A stretch of 64,000 nt of DNA from Pedobacter namyangjuensis (lineage in GTDB: Bacteria; Bacteroidota; Bacteroidia; Sphingobacteriales; Sphingobacteriaceae). The notes beneath the pieces were generated by a model. That model was not told where the DNA came from and made no database searches. It worked only from the letters and a program-made list of their open reading frames with translations. Below, piece after piece: positions 16,078-25,838 of the stretch; within the stretch, counting starts at the first letter, position 1; each line of letters begins with the position of its first letter. The translations under genes and the position numbers were made by a program. The stretch lies in NCBI RefSeq assembly GCF_003313325.1, contig NZ_QMHQ01000004.1, forward strand, positions 372,001 to 436,000, written 5' to 3'.

Positions 16078-17715
16078 ATGGCAAAACAAGTAAAATATAA
16101 CGTTGAAGCACGTGACGCCCTGAAAAGAGGTGTTGACATTTTAGCGAACGCAGTAAAAGTAACTTTAGGCCCAAAAGGTCGTAACGTAATCATTGATAAA
16201 AAATTCGGTTCTCCGGCAATTACTAAAGATGGTGTTACTGTTGCAAAAGAAATTGATTTAAAAGACCCGATTGAAAACATGGGTGCACAAATGGTTAAAG
16301 AAGTTGCTTCTAAAACTGCTGATATTGCGGGTGATGGAACTACAACTGCTACCGTTTTAGCTCAAGCAATTGTTACTGCCGGTATTAAAAACGTTGCTGC
16401 GGGTGCAAATCCGATGGATTTAAAACGTGGTATTGATAAAGCTGTTGCTGCTGTTGTTGCTAACTTAAAGGAGCAATCTCAAGCTGTTGGCGATGACAAC
16501 AATAAAATTAAACAAGTTGGTTCGATCTCTGCAAACAATGACGATGTTATCGGTTCGTTAATTGCTGAGGCGATGAGCAAAGTTGGTAAAGATGGTGTTA
16601 TTACTGTTGAAGAAGCAAAAGGTACTGAAACTGAAGTTAAAACTGTAGAAGGTATGCAGTTTGACAGAGGTTATTTATCTCCATACTTTGTAACGAATGC
16701 TGATAAAATGGAAGCGGAATTAGAAAGCCCATACATTTTAATCTACGACAAAAAAATCAGCAACATGAAAGAATTGTTGCCAGTTTTAGAAAAAACTGTT
16801 CAAACTGGTAAACCATTGGTTATTATTTCTGAAGATTTAGATGGCGAAGCTTTAGCTACGTTGGTAGTTAACAAAATTCGTGGCTCGTTGAAAGTTGTTG
16901 CTGTAAAAGCTCCAGGTTTTGGCGACAGAAGAAAAGCAATGTTAGAGGATATCGCAATTTTAACTGGCGGTATTGTTATTTCTGAAGAAAGAGGTTACAA
17001 ATTAGAAAACGCTGATTTAACTTACTTAGGAAGTGCAGAAAAAGTTGTTGTTGATAAAGATAACACTACTGTAATTAACGGTGCTGGTCAGTCTGATGAT
17101 ATTAAAGCTCGTGTTGGTCAAATTAAGGCTCAAATTGAAACCACTACATCTGACTACGATAAGGAAAAACTACAAGAGCGTTTAGCTAAACTTTCTGGTG
17201 GTGTTGCAGTACTTTATGTTGGTGCGGCTTCTGAAGTAGAAATGAAAGAGAAAAAAGACCGTGTTGATGATGCTTTACATGCAACTCGTGCAGCTGTAGA
17301 AGAAGGTATTGTTGCTGGTGGTGGTGTTGCTTTCATCCGTGCGGTAGCTTCTTTAGCAGATCTTAAAGGAATTAACGAAGATGAAACTACAGGTATCGCG
17401 ATTGTTAAGCGTGCTATTGAAGAGCCATTGCGTCAAATCTGCGAAAACGCAGGTATCGAAGGTTCTATCGTAGTTCAAAAAGTTAAGGAAGGAACTGCAG
17501 ATTTCGGCTACAATGCTCGTACTGATGTTTACGAAAACTTAATCGGTGCTGGTGTTATCGACCCAACTAAAGTAAGTCGTGTGGCGTTGGAAAATGCAGC
17601 TTCAATTGCAGCGATGTTATTAACTACAGAAGTTGTTTTGGCTGATGAACCAGAAGAAGCTGGTGCTGCAGCACACCCTCCAATGGGTGGTGGCGGTATG
17701 GGCGGTATGATGTAA
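16078..17715 (+). CDS. groEL: Chaperonin GroEL
   Basis: The 545-aa ATP-dependent folding chaperone forms double heptameric rings. It shows KVTLGPKGRNVIIDK, the nucleotide-binding GDGTTTATVLA, conserved AAVEEGIVAGGGVA, and the flexible C-terminal Gly/Met tail (MGGGGMGGMM). The full-length sequence shows no defect. A terminator follows, so the operon is groES-groEL. Confidence 0.98.
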   Translation: MAKQVKYNVEARDALKRGVDILANAVKVTLGPKGRNVIIDKKFGSPAITKDGVTVAKEIDLKDPIENMGAQMVKEVASKTADIAGDGTTTATVLAQAIVTAGIKNVAAGANPMDLKRGIDKAVAAVVANLKEQSQAVGDDNNKIKQVGSISANNDDVIGSLIAEAMSKVGKDGVITVEEAKGTETEVKTVEGMQFDRGYLSPYFVTNADKMEAELESPYILIYDKKISNMKELLPVLEKTVQTGKPLVIISEDLDGEALATLVVNKIRGSLKVVAVKAPGFGDRRKAMLEDIAILTGGIVISEERGYKLENADLTYLGSAEKVVVDKDNTTVINGAGQSDDIKARVGQIKAQIETTTSDYDKEKLQERLAKLSGGVAVLYVGAASEVEMKEKKDRVDDALHATRAAVEEGIVAGGGVAFIRAVASLADLKGINEDETTGIAIVKRAIEEPLRQICENAGIEGSIVVQKVKEGTADFGYNARTDVYENLIGAGVIDPTKVSRVALENAASIAAMLLTTEVVLADEPEEAGAAAHPPMGGGGMGGMM

Positions 17716-17798
17716 TCTGCGCCCAAAATGCCTTAAACGTGATTTTAAAAACGTTGAACAAACAGTTAAACGAGAAAAATAAACGTTTAAACATATAA

Positions 17799-17836
17799 CA
17801 AAAACCCCTTAAAAAGCTTTTTTAAGGGGTTTTTTC
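17799..17836 (+). terminator. Terminator after groEL
   Basis: AAAACCCCTTAAAAA pairs with the complementary TTTTTAAGGGGTTTT arm, and a T-run follows. Confidence 0.88.
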
Positions 17837-17912
17837 ATTTTTTTTAGTTTCTTAAAACAATAAATATTTAATTATCATTTAAATATTATATTTACGCACC
17901 TATTGTTTTGTT

Positions 17913-20900
17913 GTGAAGCTAATCCGTTTGTTGGTCCTAAGCTTGTTGTGTGCTTTAACGGCGCCTACGTTTGCCCAATTAAGTTTGGGTAGTGTAGATG
18001 CTGGCCCGTATACGCCCGGAAGTTCCATTGCAGCAACTTTTACAATCGACCCTGCAGCTTGTTACACGCAAGGCAACATCTTTACGATGCAACTCTCTGA
18101 CGCGACTGGAAATTTTGCGACACCAACCACAATTGGAACATATAATAGTTTTTATGCCACGTTTGTAAACGGAACGATACCAGCAAACACTCCAGTGGGC
18201 AATGGCTATAAAATTCGGATTATTTCCTCTGCGCCAGTTACAACCTCTGCAGAATCGGGAACGTTTTCGGTGGTTGCAGGCGATAAAGTTGAAGCAAAGC
18301 TAAATTCTAGCCACTATTATGGCGGTGTTGGCGATGCCTTCGGTTCCTGCGCTTCTAATAATTCTTTAACATTAACGCTCGGTAACGAGTCTACAGCTAA
18401 TGGTACACTAAGTGCAACTATTACTGATGAGTTTACAAAAGCTGTTACTAACCATACCATTTCTGGTGCTATCACCTTTAGTCCAGAAAAAAAGCATTAT
18501 ACCATTTTCGCTAAAGTACTGATGCCAAATGGTACTGTTGCCACAAGAGCATATTTTATTATAAATAACGAGACTATAACAGCATTTTCTACTACAGGAA
18601 ACAATGTTGTTTGTTTACCTGGCGGAAAACTAACTTACGGTATAAATATATCTGCTAACAATGGTATTGGACTGAATTTTCCGGGAAATATTTATAGTAT
18701 TAGTTGGGGTGATGGACAAACAGATAAGTACACATTTTGTGATTTGAAAAATGGAACTGTGTCTCATGAGTATACTCGATCATCATGCGGACAGAACTTT
18801 GTTTCTGGTGGTTTAACAACATATAACGTATTTGGAATCAATATCCAAATGAGCAATCCATATTGCGGAAATATCGGAACTGCAATATCCACCACCGCAA
18901 GAGTTGTAAACCAAACCCAAAACAGATTTTCCGGACCCACAACGGCCTGTAGTAATAATGCCGTAACCTTTATAAATACCTCTGTGCTTGGCGATAGCCC
19001 AACAAGTAACTCTCCGGGTTGTGAACCCGATAACGTTACTTTCAACTGGTACATAGACGGAGTTTTAGCGGAAGCGAATAGACCGTTATCGTTCAGACTA
19101 ACTCGAACTTTAAGCGCTGGTACGCACACTATAAGATTAGAATCTAATAGCAGTTCTGGCTGCCCGTCTATTCCTGCCACACAAACTATATGTATTGAAG
19201 ACCCACCGGTTCCAAGTTTTACGCTACCTGCAATAGTCGGCTGTGCACCATACGATATTACGCCTACAAATACTTCGGTTGTAGATAACAGATGCGGTTC
19301 TGCAGTAACTTATACTTGGTCAGTATCACCATCTACCGGTGTAACGCAAAATTATTTAACATCGGCTACAGCAGCTCCGCCTACTTTCAAATTTACACTT
19401 CCAGGAAAATACAACATCGGTTTAACCATTACTACAGCAGGTTGTGGAGCATTTACAGCACCGCCACAAGAAATAGTAATAAACCTACCAAGAACGGTAA
19501 CACTATCTCCAGACATCACTCTGTGTACGCCTGGCACTTTTAATTTCTCGACCGTAAATAGTCCAACTCGCACCGTTTATTCTGGTAACGATTCGCCTAC
19601 TTTAGACGATACTTATACATGGACAGTAACTGCATCTAATGGAAAACCTTACTCTTTTGTCGGGCCTTCTAATGTAAAATATCCAACTATAAAGTTCGAC
19701 GATTTTGATACCTACACTATTACTTCAACAGTAACCAATATTTGCGGCACTAATAGCGATTCGCAAGTGATCACGTTCTCCCCTTCTCCGGTTCCAAATG
19801 TCAGCTTTGCTAAAACAGCAATATGTTATGATGGAATAGCCGATGTAACAGGAACAATTACCGGAACCTATACAGATTTTAGCTGGGCTGGCGCAGGAAC
19901 TTTTTCAGTTGGAAATGCCTTTACCAATGATGTATCAAAACTCAGTACAACCTATACGCCAACACTGGCCGAACGAAATGCAGGTTCGGCAACTATAAAA
20001 CTTTTAGTTAATACCGGATTGAGTAATTGCGCTCGGGTTGAGAGAGAAGTAACGTTAAGTATACTACCGAGGAACCGCCAAACCAACCAAACCTTAATTA
20101 TATGTACTGGCGATAAAGTTAGCTATACACCCTCGTCTACTGTTGTTGGCAGTACATTTTCATGGACAGCTGCTAACGCAGATGGTTTTGCGAGCGGATT
20201 TTCTGCAAGTGGCACAGGAGCAATTGACGAAACAATTACTAATAGCAATTTTAATACCGCTGCAGTTATTGTTTATACCATCACACCAGAAAGCAATGGC
20301 TGTATTGGCGAGCCTTTTACTCTTACTGCAACTATAAATCCGAGGCCTGATGTTACGGCAAACGTTGTAAAACCTGTTATTTGCAGTGGCGACTTAACCG
20401 ACATAACCCTAACTTCTAATTTTAATGGAGCTAAGTACAATTGGACCAGTGTTGCAACCGCAGGCATAACAGGCAATACGAATAAAACTAATTTAAATGA
20501 TGTTACTGGCATTAGCGACCGATTGATTAATACTGGAACAATATCTGGAACGGTTACGTACACCATTACCCCGCTATCTTCGGGAAGTTGCGGTGGTGCG
20601 CCAATAACTGTAAATGTTACAGTAGATCCGCAACCAACTACCCCAAATGCTGGAGTAGATGAAATTCTATGTAACGCAACTAATTTTACCCTTAAAGGAA
20701 ATACTCCAACAGTTGGAGCGGGCGTATGGACAGAGGTTACCACATTTGGCGCAACATTTACTGACGCTACCTTGCCTAATGCAGAAGCTGGCAATCTACA
20801 ACCTGGCAACACCTATATTTTTAGATGGACGATAACAGGTTCTTCCAATTGCGCCCCAAAAACCGATGAAGTAAGCATAAAAATTAATCCTGCAACAGTT

Positions 20901-23843
20901 GGCGGTACTACAGATGGTACGAATACCGTTTGCGCTGGCAATAGCAACGGACAAATAAATTTAACCGGACAGGTTGGAAATATCTTAAGATGGGAACGGT
21001 CTGCAGATGGAACCAATTGGCTTCCTATTGCTACAACCGCAAGCTCGATAAACTACACGAATTTAACTACTACCACACATTACAGAGCTGTTGTACAAAG
21101 CGGCAATTGCGCTATAGAATTTTCTACAGTTACCATTATTACCGTAAATATTGGTGCAGTAGGCGCTAATGCCGGTGCAGACCAAACAATTTGCAATGCT
21201 AGCTCTATCGCCCTGGCGGGAAATAATCCAGGTACCAACACTGGCGTATGGACTTTAACCTCTGGACAAGCTAGTGTAACTTTTGAAGATGCAACTCAGT
21301 TTAACACAAAGGTAAATGGATTAGTGGGTGGAGAAACCTATACCTTTTTATGGACTATTTCTGGTTTACCGCCATGCCCTGCAAGTAGCGATGCTGTAAT
21401 CATTACAAATTTGGCCGAAATCGCCAATAATAATGTAACAGTCGCAAGCACTACGGTTTGTACCGGTCAAACCATTACAATTACTGGAAGCAATCCAACT
21501 GGAGGAAATGGAACATACAGTTATGTTTGGCAAAGTAGCATTGATGGAACTAACTGGACTACCATAAACGGTCAAACCGGTATAAATTTGAACGTAACTG
21601 TGGCAAGAAGTTTAAGCTACCGTCGAATTACAAATAGCGGAAATTGTTCTGCTACAAGTACAGCCCTAAATATTGTTGCACTTCCACCTATTGCTAATAA
21701 TACGATTTCGGCCGACCAGACCATTTGTACTGGAAGTGCCGTTGCTTTAATAACAGGATCGCAGCCAACTGGCGGAGATGCTACAAATTATACCTATGGC
21801 TGGGAACAAAGTACTGACAACGGCACGACTTGGGTTTTCGTGGCCAATGCAACTGAGAAGGATTACCTTCCCCTAGGCGTTACGCAAACGACGCTTTTCC
21901 GCCGCCTAGTTAGCAGTGGCTCTTGCAGCGGAAGTTTGCAGCACGCCAGCAACAACGTTAAAGTAACCGTAAACCCTAACGCTAGAGCGGTAATAACTTA
22001 TACCAACGACACTGGTTGTTTTCCATTCGTTTTAGATGCCACCAATGTAAAGGCAACAATATTTGCCGACAGAAATGCAACTTACACCTGGTATGCAGAT
22101 AATGTTGCCATAGGAACCGGTACAAATTTTCCAGGTTATACTATCACCACAGCAAATACCAACGTAACTATTAAGCTGGTTACTACAAGCAGTTTCGGCT
22201 GTTTACCGGATGAGACCACCCATGTGTTTAGTACAAGACAAACCGTAATTCCTGCTTTTACACAAGACAAGATAAATGGTTGCGGACCGTTAGATGTGGC
22301 GTTCAGAAATACTTCTAATGTAACTAGTGGCATAACTTTTAGGTGGGATTTTGGCAACGGAACTACATCTAATGCTATTAACCCGGGTGTGATAAAGTTT
22401 TTACCAGATCCAACTGGCGAAGACAAAGAGTACACCATTACTTTAGAGGCTACATCGCCATGTGGCATACTAAGCTCTACATCAACCGTGTTGGTTAGGG
22501 CAAATCCACAAGCTGTATTTTCTCCAAATCGTACTGCTGGTTGTGCGCCATTTACAGTACAGTTTTCAAATACTTCGCCGGGAAATGATAATGTTTATTT
22601 TTATGATTTTGGCGACGGAACAACGTTAACAACCCGAGAAAAACGAACGGTTTCTCATACATACCAAACATTAGTTGTACAAGACTTTGTGGTTAAAATG
22701 ATTGCCACCAACGAATGTAGTACCAGCGAATCTCAATATTCTTTAAGAGTTTCTCCAAACACTATTACGCCAGAACTTGTGGTTAATAGCAATCAACTTA
22801 GTGGTTGTGCACCATTTAGTGTAGACTTCTTTAACAACACAAAAGGCGCAAGCTCGTTTAAATACACCTTTGGCGATGGAAGTGTTGTTACATCGAATAC
22901 AGTTATTCCAGAAAAACAGACCCACGTTTTTACCAAACCTGGAGTTTATACGGTAGAGATGTTAGCTACAAATGGTTGCTCGGTAGCCAGTACTACAGAA
23001 ACCATAACGGTTTACGCACAACCTAAATTAGCTTTTAAGGGAAATGTTAATAGAGGTTGCGAAGGCTTAAGCGTTAAGTTTACAAATACAACTACAGACG
23101 CAGTAAGTTACTTGTGGGATTTCGGCGATGGAAAAACATCAACCCAATTTGAACCAACGCATGTTTATGATGCTCCACAAGGAAATTACACGGTTAAGTT
23201 AACGGCTTTTAATAGCCAAGGGTGCCCAACAACTAGCACGCTTACAGATTATATTCAAATTGTTGCACCACCTAAAGCAGCCTTTGCCATTTCGCCAGCC
23301 TCTGTTATTAGCATACCAGACTATACATTTAAGTTTACGAATGAAAGTACAAACCGTCCGCAAAATTACCAATGGAGTTTTGGTGACGGGCAAACTTCTA
23401 CGCTTAAAGACCCGAGCCATAAGTATGCAGATACCGGCAGGTTTATGGTTACACTAAGAACATTTAACGAAGAAGGCTGCGTAGACAGCGTACAAAAATA
23501 CGTTCACATTGTTGGTGTTCCAGGCTATGTTTATCTTCCTAACTCCTTTATTCCTGGCGGAAGCAGTTTAGCACTGCAAAAGTTTACTGCAATTGGGGCA
23601 GGAATTAAATCATGGCGAATGAGTGTGTTTAACAAATGGGGACAAGTACTTTGGGAAACGACACAGTTAGAAGACGGAAAACCTGTGGAGGGCTGGGATG
23701 GAACGTATAAAAATCAACCGCAGCCACAAGGCATTTATTTCTGGAAAATGGAGGTGCAATTGATAAATGGCACCGAATGGAAAGGTGTAAGCCTAGATAA
23801 AAAACCACCTAAGCGAACAGGAGAAATCTATTTGATACGATGA
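17913..23843 (+). CDS. Giant secreted PKD/Ig-repeat protein with T9SS type B C-terminal signal
   Basis: The 1976-aa product starts at GTG with a signal peptide (to about 22, ending TFAQ). Repeated Ig/PKD-like modules follow. The middle (about 900-1450) has near-duplicate units such as AGVDEILCNATNFTL and AGADQTICNASSIAL, and CTGQTITITGSNPTGGNGTYSYVW with its partner. From about 1470 there are classical PKD motifs (WDFGNGTT, YDFGDGTT, WDFGDGKTS, WSFGDGQTS). The last about 105 residues (YVYLPNSFIPGG, FNKWGQVLWET, GWDGTYKNQPQPQGIYFWKM, ending EIYLIR) match the gliding-associated type B sorting domain. It is probably a surface adhesin or cell-surface fibre. It overlaps the PorP/SprF gene by 4 nt. 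Confidence 0.9.
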   Translation: MKLIRLLVLSLLCALTAPTFAQLSLGSVDAGPYTPGSSIAATFTIDPAACYTQGNIFTMQLSDATGNFATPTTIGTYNSFYATFVNGTIPANTPVGNGYKIRIISSAPVTTSAESGTFSVVAGDKVEAKLNSSHYYGGVGDAFGSCASNNSLTLTLGNESTANGTLSATITDEFTKAVTNHTISGAITFSPEKKHYTIFAKVLMPNGTVATRAYFIINNETITAFSTTGNNVVCLPGGKLTYGINISANNGIGLNFPGNIYSISWGDGQTDKYTFCDLKNGTVSHEYTRSSCGQNFVSGGLTTYNVFGINIQMSNPYCGNIGTAISTTARVVNQTQNRFSGPTTACSNNAVTFINTSVLGDSPTSNSPGCEPDNVTFNWYIDGVLAEANRPLSFRLTRTLSAGTHTIRLESNSSSGCPSIPATQTICIEDPPVPSFTLPAIVGCAPYDITPTNTSVVDNRCGSAVTYTWSVSPSTGVTQNYLTSATAAPPTFKFTLPGKYNIGLTITTAGCGAFTAPPQEIVINLPRTVTLSPDITLCTPGTFNFSTVNSPTRTVYSGNDSPTLDDTYTWTVTASNGKPYSFVGPSNVKYPTIKFDDFDTYTITSTVTNICGTNSDSQVITFSPSPVPNVSFAKTAICYDGIADVTGTITGTYTDFSWAGAGTFSVGNAFTNDVSKLSTTYTPTLAERNAGSATIKLLVNTGLSNCARVEREVTLSILPRNRQTNQTLIICTGDKVSYTPSSTVVGSTFSWTAANADGFASGFSASGTGAIDETITNSNFNTAAVIVYTITPESNGCIGEPFTLTATINPRPDVTANVVKPVICSGDLTDITLTSNFNGAKYNWTSVATAGITGNTNKTNLNDVTGISDRLINTGTISGTVTYTITPLSSGSCGGAPITVNVTVDPQPTTPNAGVDEILCNATNFTLKGNTPTVGAGVWTEVTTFGATFTDATLPNAEAGNLQPGNTYIFRWTITGSSNCAPKTDEVSIKINPATVGGTTDGTNTVCAGNSNGQINLTGQVGNILRWERSADGTNWLPIATTASSINYTNLTTTTHYRAVVQSGNCAIEFSTVTIITVNIGAVGANAGADQTICNASSIALAGNNPGTNTGVWTLTSGQASVTFEDATQFNTKVNGLVGGETYTFLWTISGLPPCPASSDAVIITNLAEIANNNVTVASTTVCTGQTITITGSNPTGGNGTYSYVWQSSIDGTNWTTINGQTGINLNVTVARSLSYRRITNSGNCSATSTALNIVALPPIANNTISADQTICTGSAVALITGSQPTGGDATNYTYGWEQSTDNGTTWVFVANATEKDYLPLGVTQTTLFRRLVSSGSCSGSLQHASNNVKVTVNPNARAVITYTNDTGCFPFVLDATNVKATIFADRNATYTWYADNVAIGTGTNFPGYTITTANTNVTIKLVTTSSFGCLPDETTHVFSTRQTVIPAFTQDKINGCGPLDVAFRNTSNVTSGITFRWDFGNGTTSNAINPGVIKFLPDPTGEDKEYTITLEATSPCGILSSTSTVLVRANPQAVFSPNRTAGCAPFTVQFSNTSPGNDNVYFYDFGDGTTLTTREKRTVSHTYQTLVVQDFVVKMIATNECSTSESQYSLRVSPNTITPELVVNSNQLSGCAPFSVDFFNNTKGASSFKYTFGDGSVVTSNTVIPEKQTHVFTKPGVYTVEMLATNGCSVASTTETITVYAQPKLAFKGNVNRGCEGLSVKFTNTTTDAVSYLWDFGDGKTSTQFEPTHVYDAPQGNYTVKLTAFNSQGCPTTSTLTDYIQIVAPPKAAFAISPASVISIPDYTFKFTNESTNRPQNYQWSFGDGQTSTLKDPSHKYADTGRFMVTLRTFNEEGCVDSVQKYVHIVGVPGYVYLPNSFIPGGSSLALQKFTAIGAGIKSWRMSVFNKWGQVLWETTQLEDGKPVEGWDGTYKNQPQPQGIYFWKMEVQLINGTEWKGVSLDKKPPKRTGEIYLIR

Positions 23844-24862
23844 TGAAAAGGATTATTGCGTGCATATTGTTTTGTAGTTTTTTCTTGGCCACTAAGGCTC
23901 AAGACCAATTGTATTCGCAGTTTTTTAATGCGCCTATTTACCTCAACCCGTCGTTAACGGGGCAGTTTGACGGGGATTTTAGGTTGAATATGATTTATAG
24001 GAACCAATGGAGCTCGCTTGGCGGAGATATGTCTTACATCAACGCTTCGGCAGATGTATACGTACCCAAATTAGCAGGCGGTGTAGGAATCTCGTTTAAC
24101 CGAGGCACGGAGGGTGTAGCTTACTTAACAAAAAACAACATTGCAGCCACTTATTCTTATAGTGTTGGTGGCGATGAATTTTCTGCATCTTTCGGTTTAC
24201 AGGCTGGTTTTACCAACAGAAGTGTAGATTGGAGCAAACTAGTATTTTCAGACCAGATAGATAGAAATACAGGCTACATTCCTGGCAGTATTTCTTCGGC
24301 AACTTTACCAGATGTAGCTAACAAATTTTACTTTGATCCTGCCGCAGGCGTTAATTTTATTTACCGAAACGCAATGCTAGGAGCTTCGCTTTACCATATT
24401 AACCGACCAGATGAATCTTTTAGCGGTACGCCAGCTCGCCTGCCAATGCGCATTGCCATAAACGCAAGTTTTAAAATGCCTTTAAGCCAAGGATTGGATT
24501 ATTTAGATGATGATGGCTCATTTTTAATTCCTTCGGTTGTGGTGTACCGACAAGGAAATGTAAATTCTTTAAGCGCCGGTGCGCAATTTAAATACCGTGG
24601 CTTTAATTCTGGAATTTGGTACCGCACCAACCAAGCCGGTGGTTCTGATGCATTGGTTTTTTCTTTAATTTTTGATGTATTTTTAAACCGCAACGATAGC
24701 GAAAAAATCCGCGTGGGCTTAAGTCATGATGCTACAACCTCTCGTATAAATTATGCTAATACCAGCGGAAGTACAGAAGTTAGCGTTGGTTATGAAAAAT
24801 ATTGGGAAAACAGCTTGCGCTCAAAACGGTACAATGGTTTGAGGTGTAGTAGTTTTTATTAA
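23840..24862 (+). CDS. PorP/SprF family type IX secretion outer-membrane protein
   Basis: The 340-aa product has a signal peptide (LATKAQDQLYSQFFN) and the family pattern of an outer-membrane beta-barrel: NAPIYLNPSLTGQFDGDFRLNMIYRNQW near the N-terminus and FDPAAGVNFIYRNAMLGASLYHINRP in the middle. In flavobacteria, SprF-type proteins are needed for secretion or anchoring of the adjacent SprB-like adhesin. Here the 4-nt overlap with the PKD giant implies a dedicated partner. Start could be either ATG of the ATGATG at 23840/23843. Confidence 0.92.
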   Translation: MMKRIIACILFCSFFLATKAQDQLYSQFFNAPIYLNPSLTGQFDGDFRLNMIYRNQWSSLGGDMSYINASADVYVPKLAGGVGISFNRGTEGVAYLTKNNIAATYSYSVGGDEFSASFGLQAGFTNRSVDWSKLVFSDQIDRNTGYIPGSISSATLPDVANKFYFDPAAGVNFIYRNAMLGASLYHINRPDESFSGTPARLPMRIAINASFKMPLSQGLDYLDDDGSFLIPSVVVYRQGNVNSLSAGAQFKYRGFNSGIWYRTNQAGGSDALVFSLIFDVFLNRNDSEKIRVGLSHDATTSRINYANTSGSTEVSVGYEKYWENSLRSKRYNGLRCSSFY

Positions 24863-24884
24863 GGTTAAGAATTTTGAAAGTGCT

Positions 24885-24906
24885 ATTCCAGATTGTAATC
24901 TGGAAT
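24885..24906. repeat. Perfect 22-bp palindrome
   Basis: ATTCCAGATT and AATCTGGAAT are separated by GT. No T-run follows. It could weakly end transcription of the upstream pair or be a repetitive extragenic palindrome. Confidence 0.6.
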
Positions 24907-24939
24907 CTGTATGGATCTAATTCGTTTAAGCGAGCGTAC

Positions 24940-25055
24940 TGCGAACTAACCGATTATGAGCAGGCTTAAATTATTTAAACCCGACAAAAGCGAAAATCCT
25001 TTTACCCCTCACTTTAGTGAATTTTAGGGTAAAAGATTGTAGCGGATGGCGGGAC
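24940..25055. repeat. Shared intergenic element, copy B, with internal inverted repeat
   Basis: TGCGAACT (24940-24947), CCCGACA (24980-24986) and AGCGGATGGCGGGAC (25041-25055) repeat the blocks of copy A at 15365-15439. Between the last two blocks is an extra inverted repeat, TTTTACCC (25000-25007) / GGGTAAAA (25027-25034), around TCACT/AGTGA. I see no gene in the 24863-25181 gap. Confidence 0.55.
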
Positions 25056-25181
25056 CAAAGTAGCGATGAAACACGATCAATGGTTTTCGAAAAAATATCT
25101 AATACGGTAAAAACCTTGCCCTAAAACCGGTGTTTGTTATTAAAATAATATTATCGAAATTAGTTTCGAGATCTACAAACT

Positions 25182-25838
25182 ATGTCGAACATTTTAGAAG
25201 GCGCCCATTTAATTACGCAGGGCGAAGTAAACAAATTTTTATTGGCCACACTTTTATGCGGTTTAATTGGTGTTGAACGAGAATTTAGAAATAAACAAGC
25301 CGGCTTAAAAACCATGATTATGATTGGTTTGGGCGCTACGTTATTTACCATTCTGTCTGTTAAAATTGGGCATTCCAGTCAGGATAGGATTGCTTCGAAC
25401 ATTGTAACGGGCATTGGCTTTTTAGGTGCAGGTGTTATTTTTAAGGAAGACAACCAAGTTAAAGGCCTAACCACGGCCTGTGTTATTTGGATTGTGGCCG
25501 CTATTGGAATGGCCATTGGTGGAGGTTATTACGAACAAGCTATTGCCGTTACAGGCGTGGTTTTGCTGGCCTTGCTAATTTTTCCTTACGTAGAGAATTT
25601 TGTAGAGCGCAAGTTTACCAAGCGTACCTATCGCATTGTTAAAAAATACGAGAACGAAAGCCTCGACATTTACGAAGAATCAATTCGTACCTCGAGATTG
25701 AAGCTTCACAGAGGTAAGCAAGAATTGGCAAACGGCATTATTAGCGGCACTTGGACAGCGATTGGCAGCCCCAGAAACCACAAAAAGTTTGTAGACAAAA
25801 TGCTTAGAGATACGAAAATTATTGCGTTTGACTTTTAA
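25182..25838 (+). CDS. MgtC/SapB family membrane protein
   Basis: The 218-aa product has 4-5 hydrophobic segments in its first 140 residues, with LLCGLIGVEREFRNKQAGLKT, the GIGFLGAGVIFK signature and GLTTACVIWIVAAIGMAIGGG. The soluble C-terminal part (about 150-218) is shorter than in some MgtC proteins. Relatives are linked to magnesium limitation, acid tolerance or F-ATPase modulation; which applies here is unknown. No Mg2+ leader structure was recognised upstream. Confidence 0.9.
   Translation: MSNILEGAHLITQGEVNKFLLATLLCGLIGVEREFRNKQAGLKTMIMIGLGATLFTILSVKIGHSSQDRIASNIVTGIGFLGAGVIFKEDNQVKGLTTACVIWIVAAIGMAIGGGYYEQAIAVTGVVLLALLIFPYVENFVERKFTKRTYRIVKKYENESLDIYEESIRTSRLKLHRGKQELANGIISGTWTAIGSPRNHKKFVDKMLRDTKIIAFDF

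Noticed and set aside
18764..19180. Minus-strand open frames inside the PKD giant and other long genes
   Set aside because: They lie opposite well-supported coding sequence and show no recognisable domains or upstream signals.
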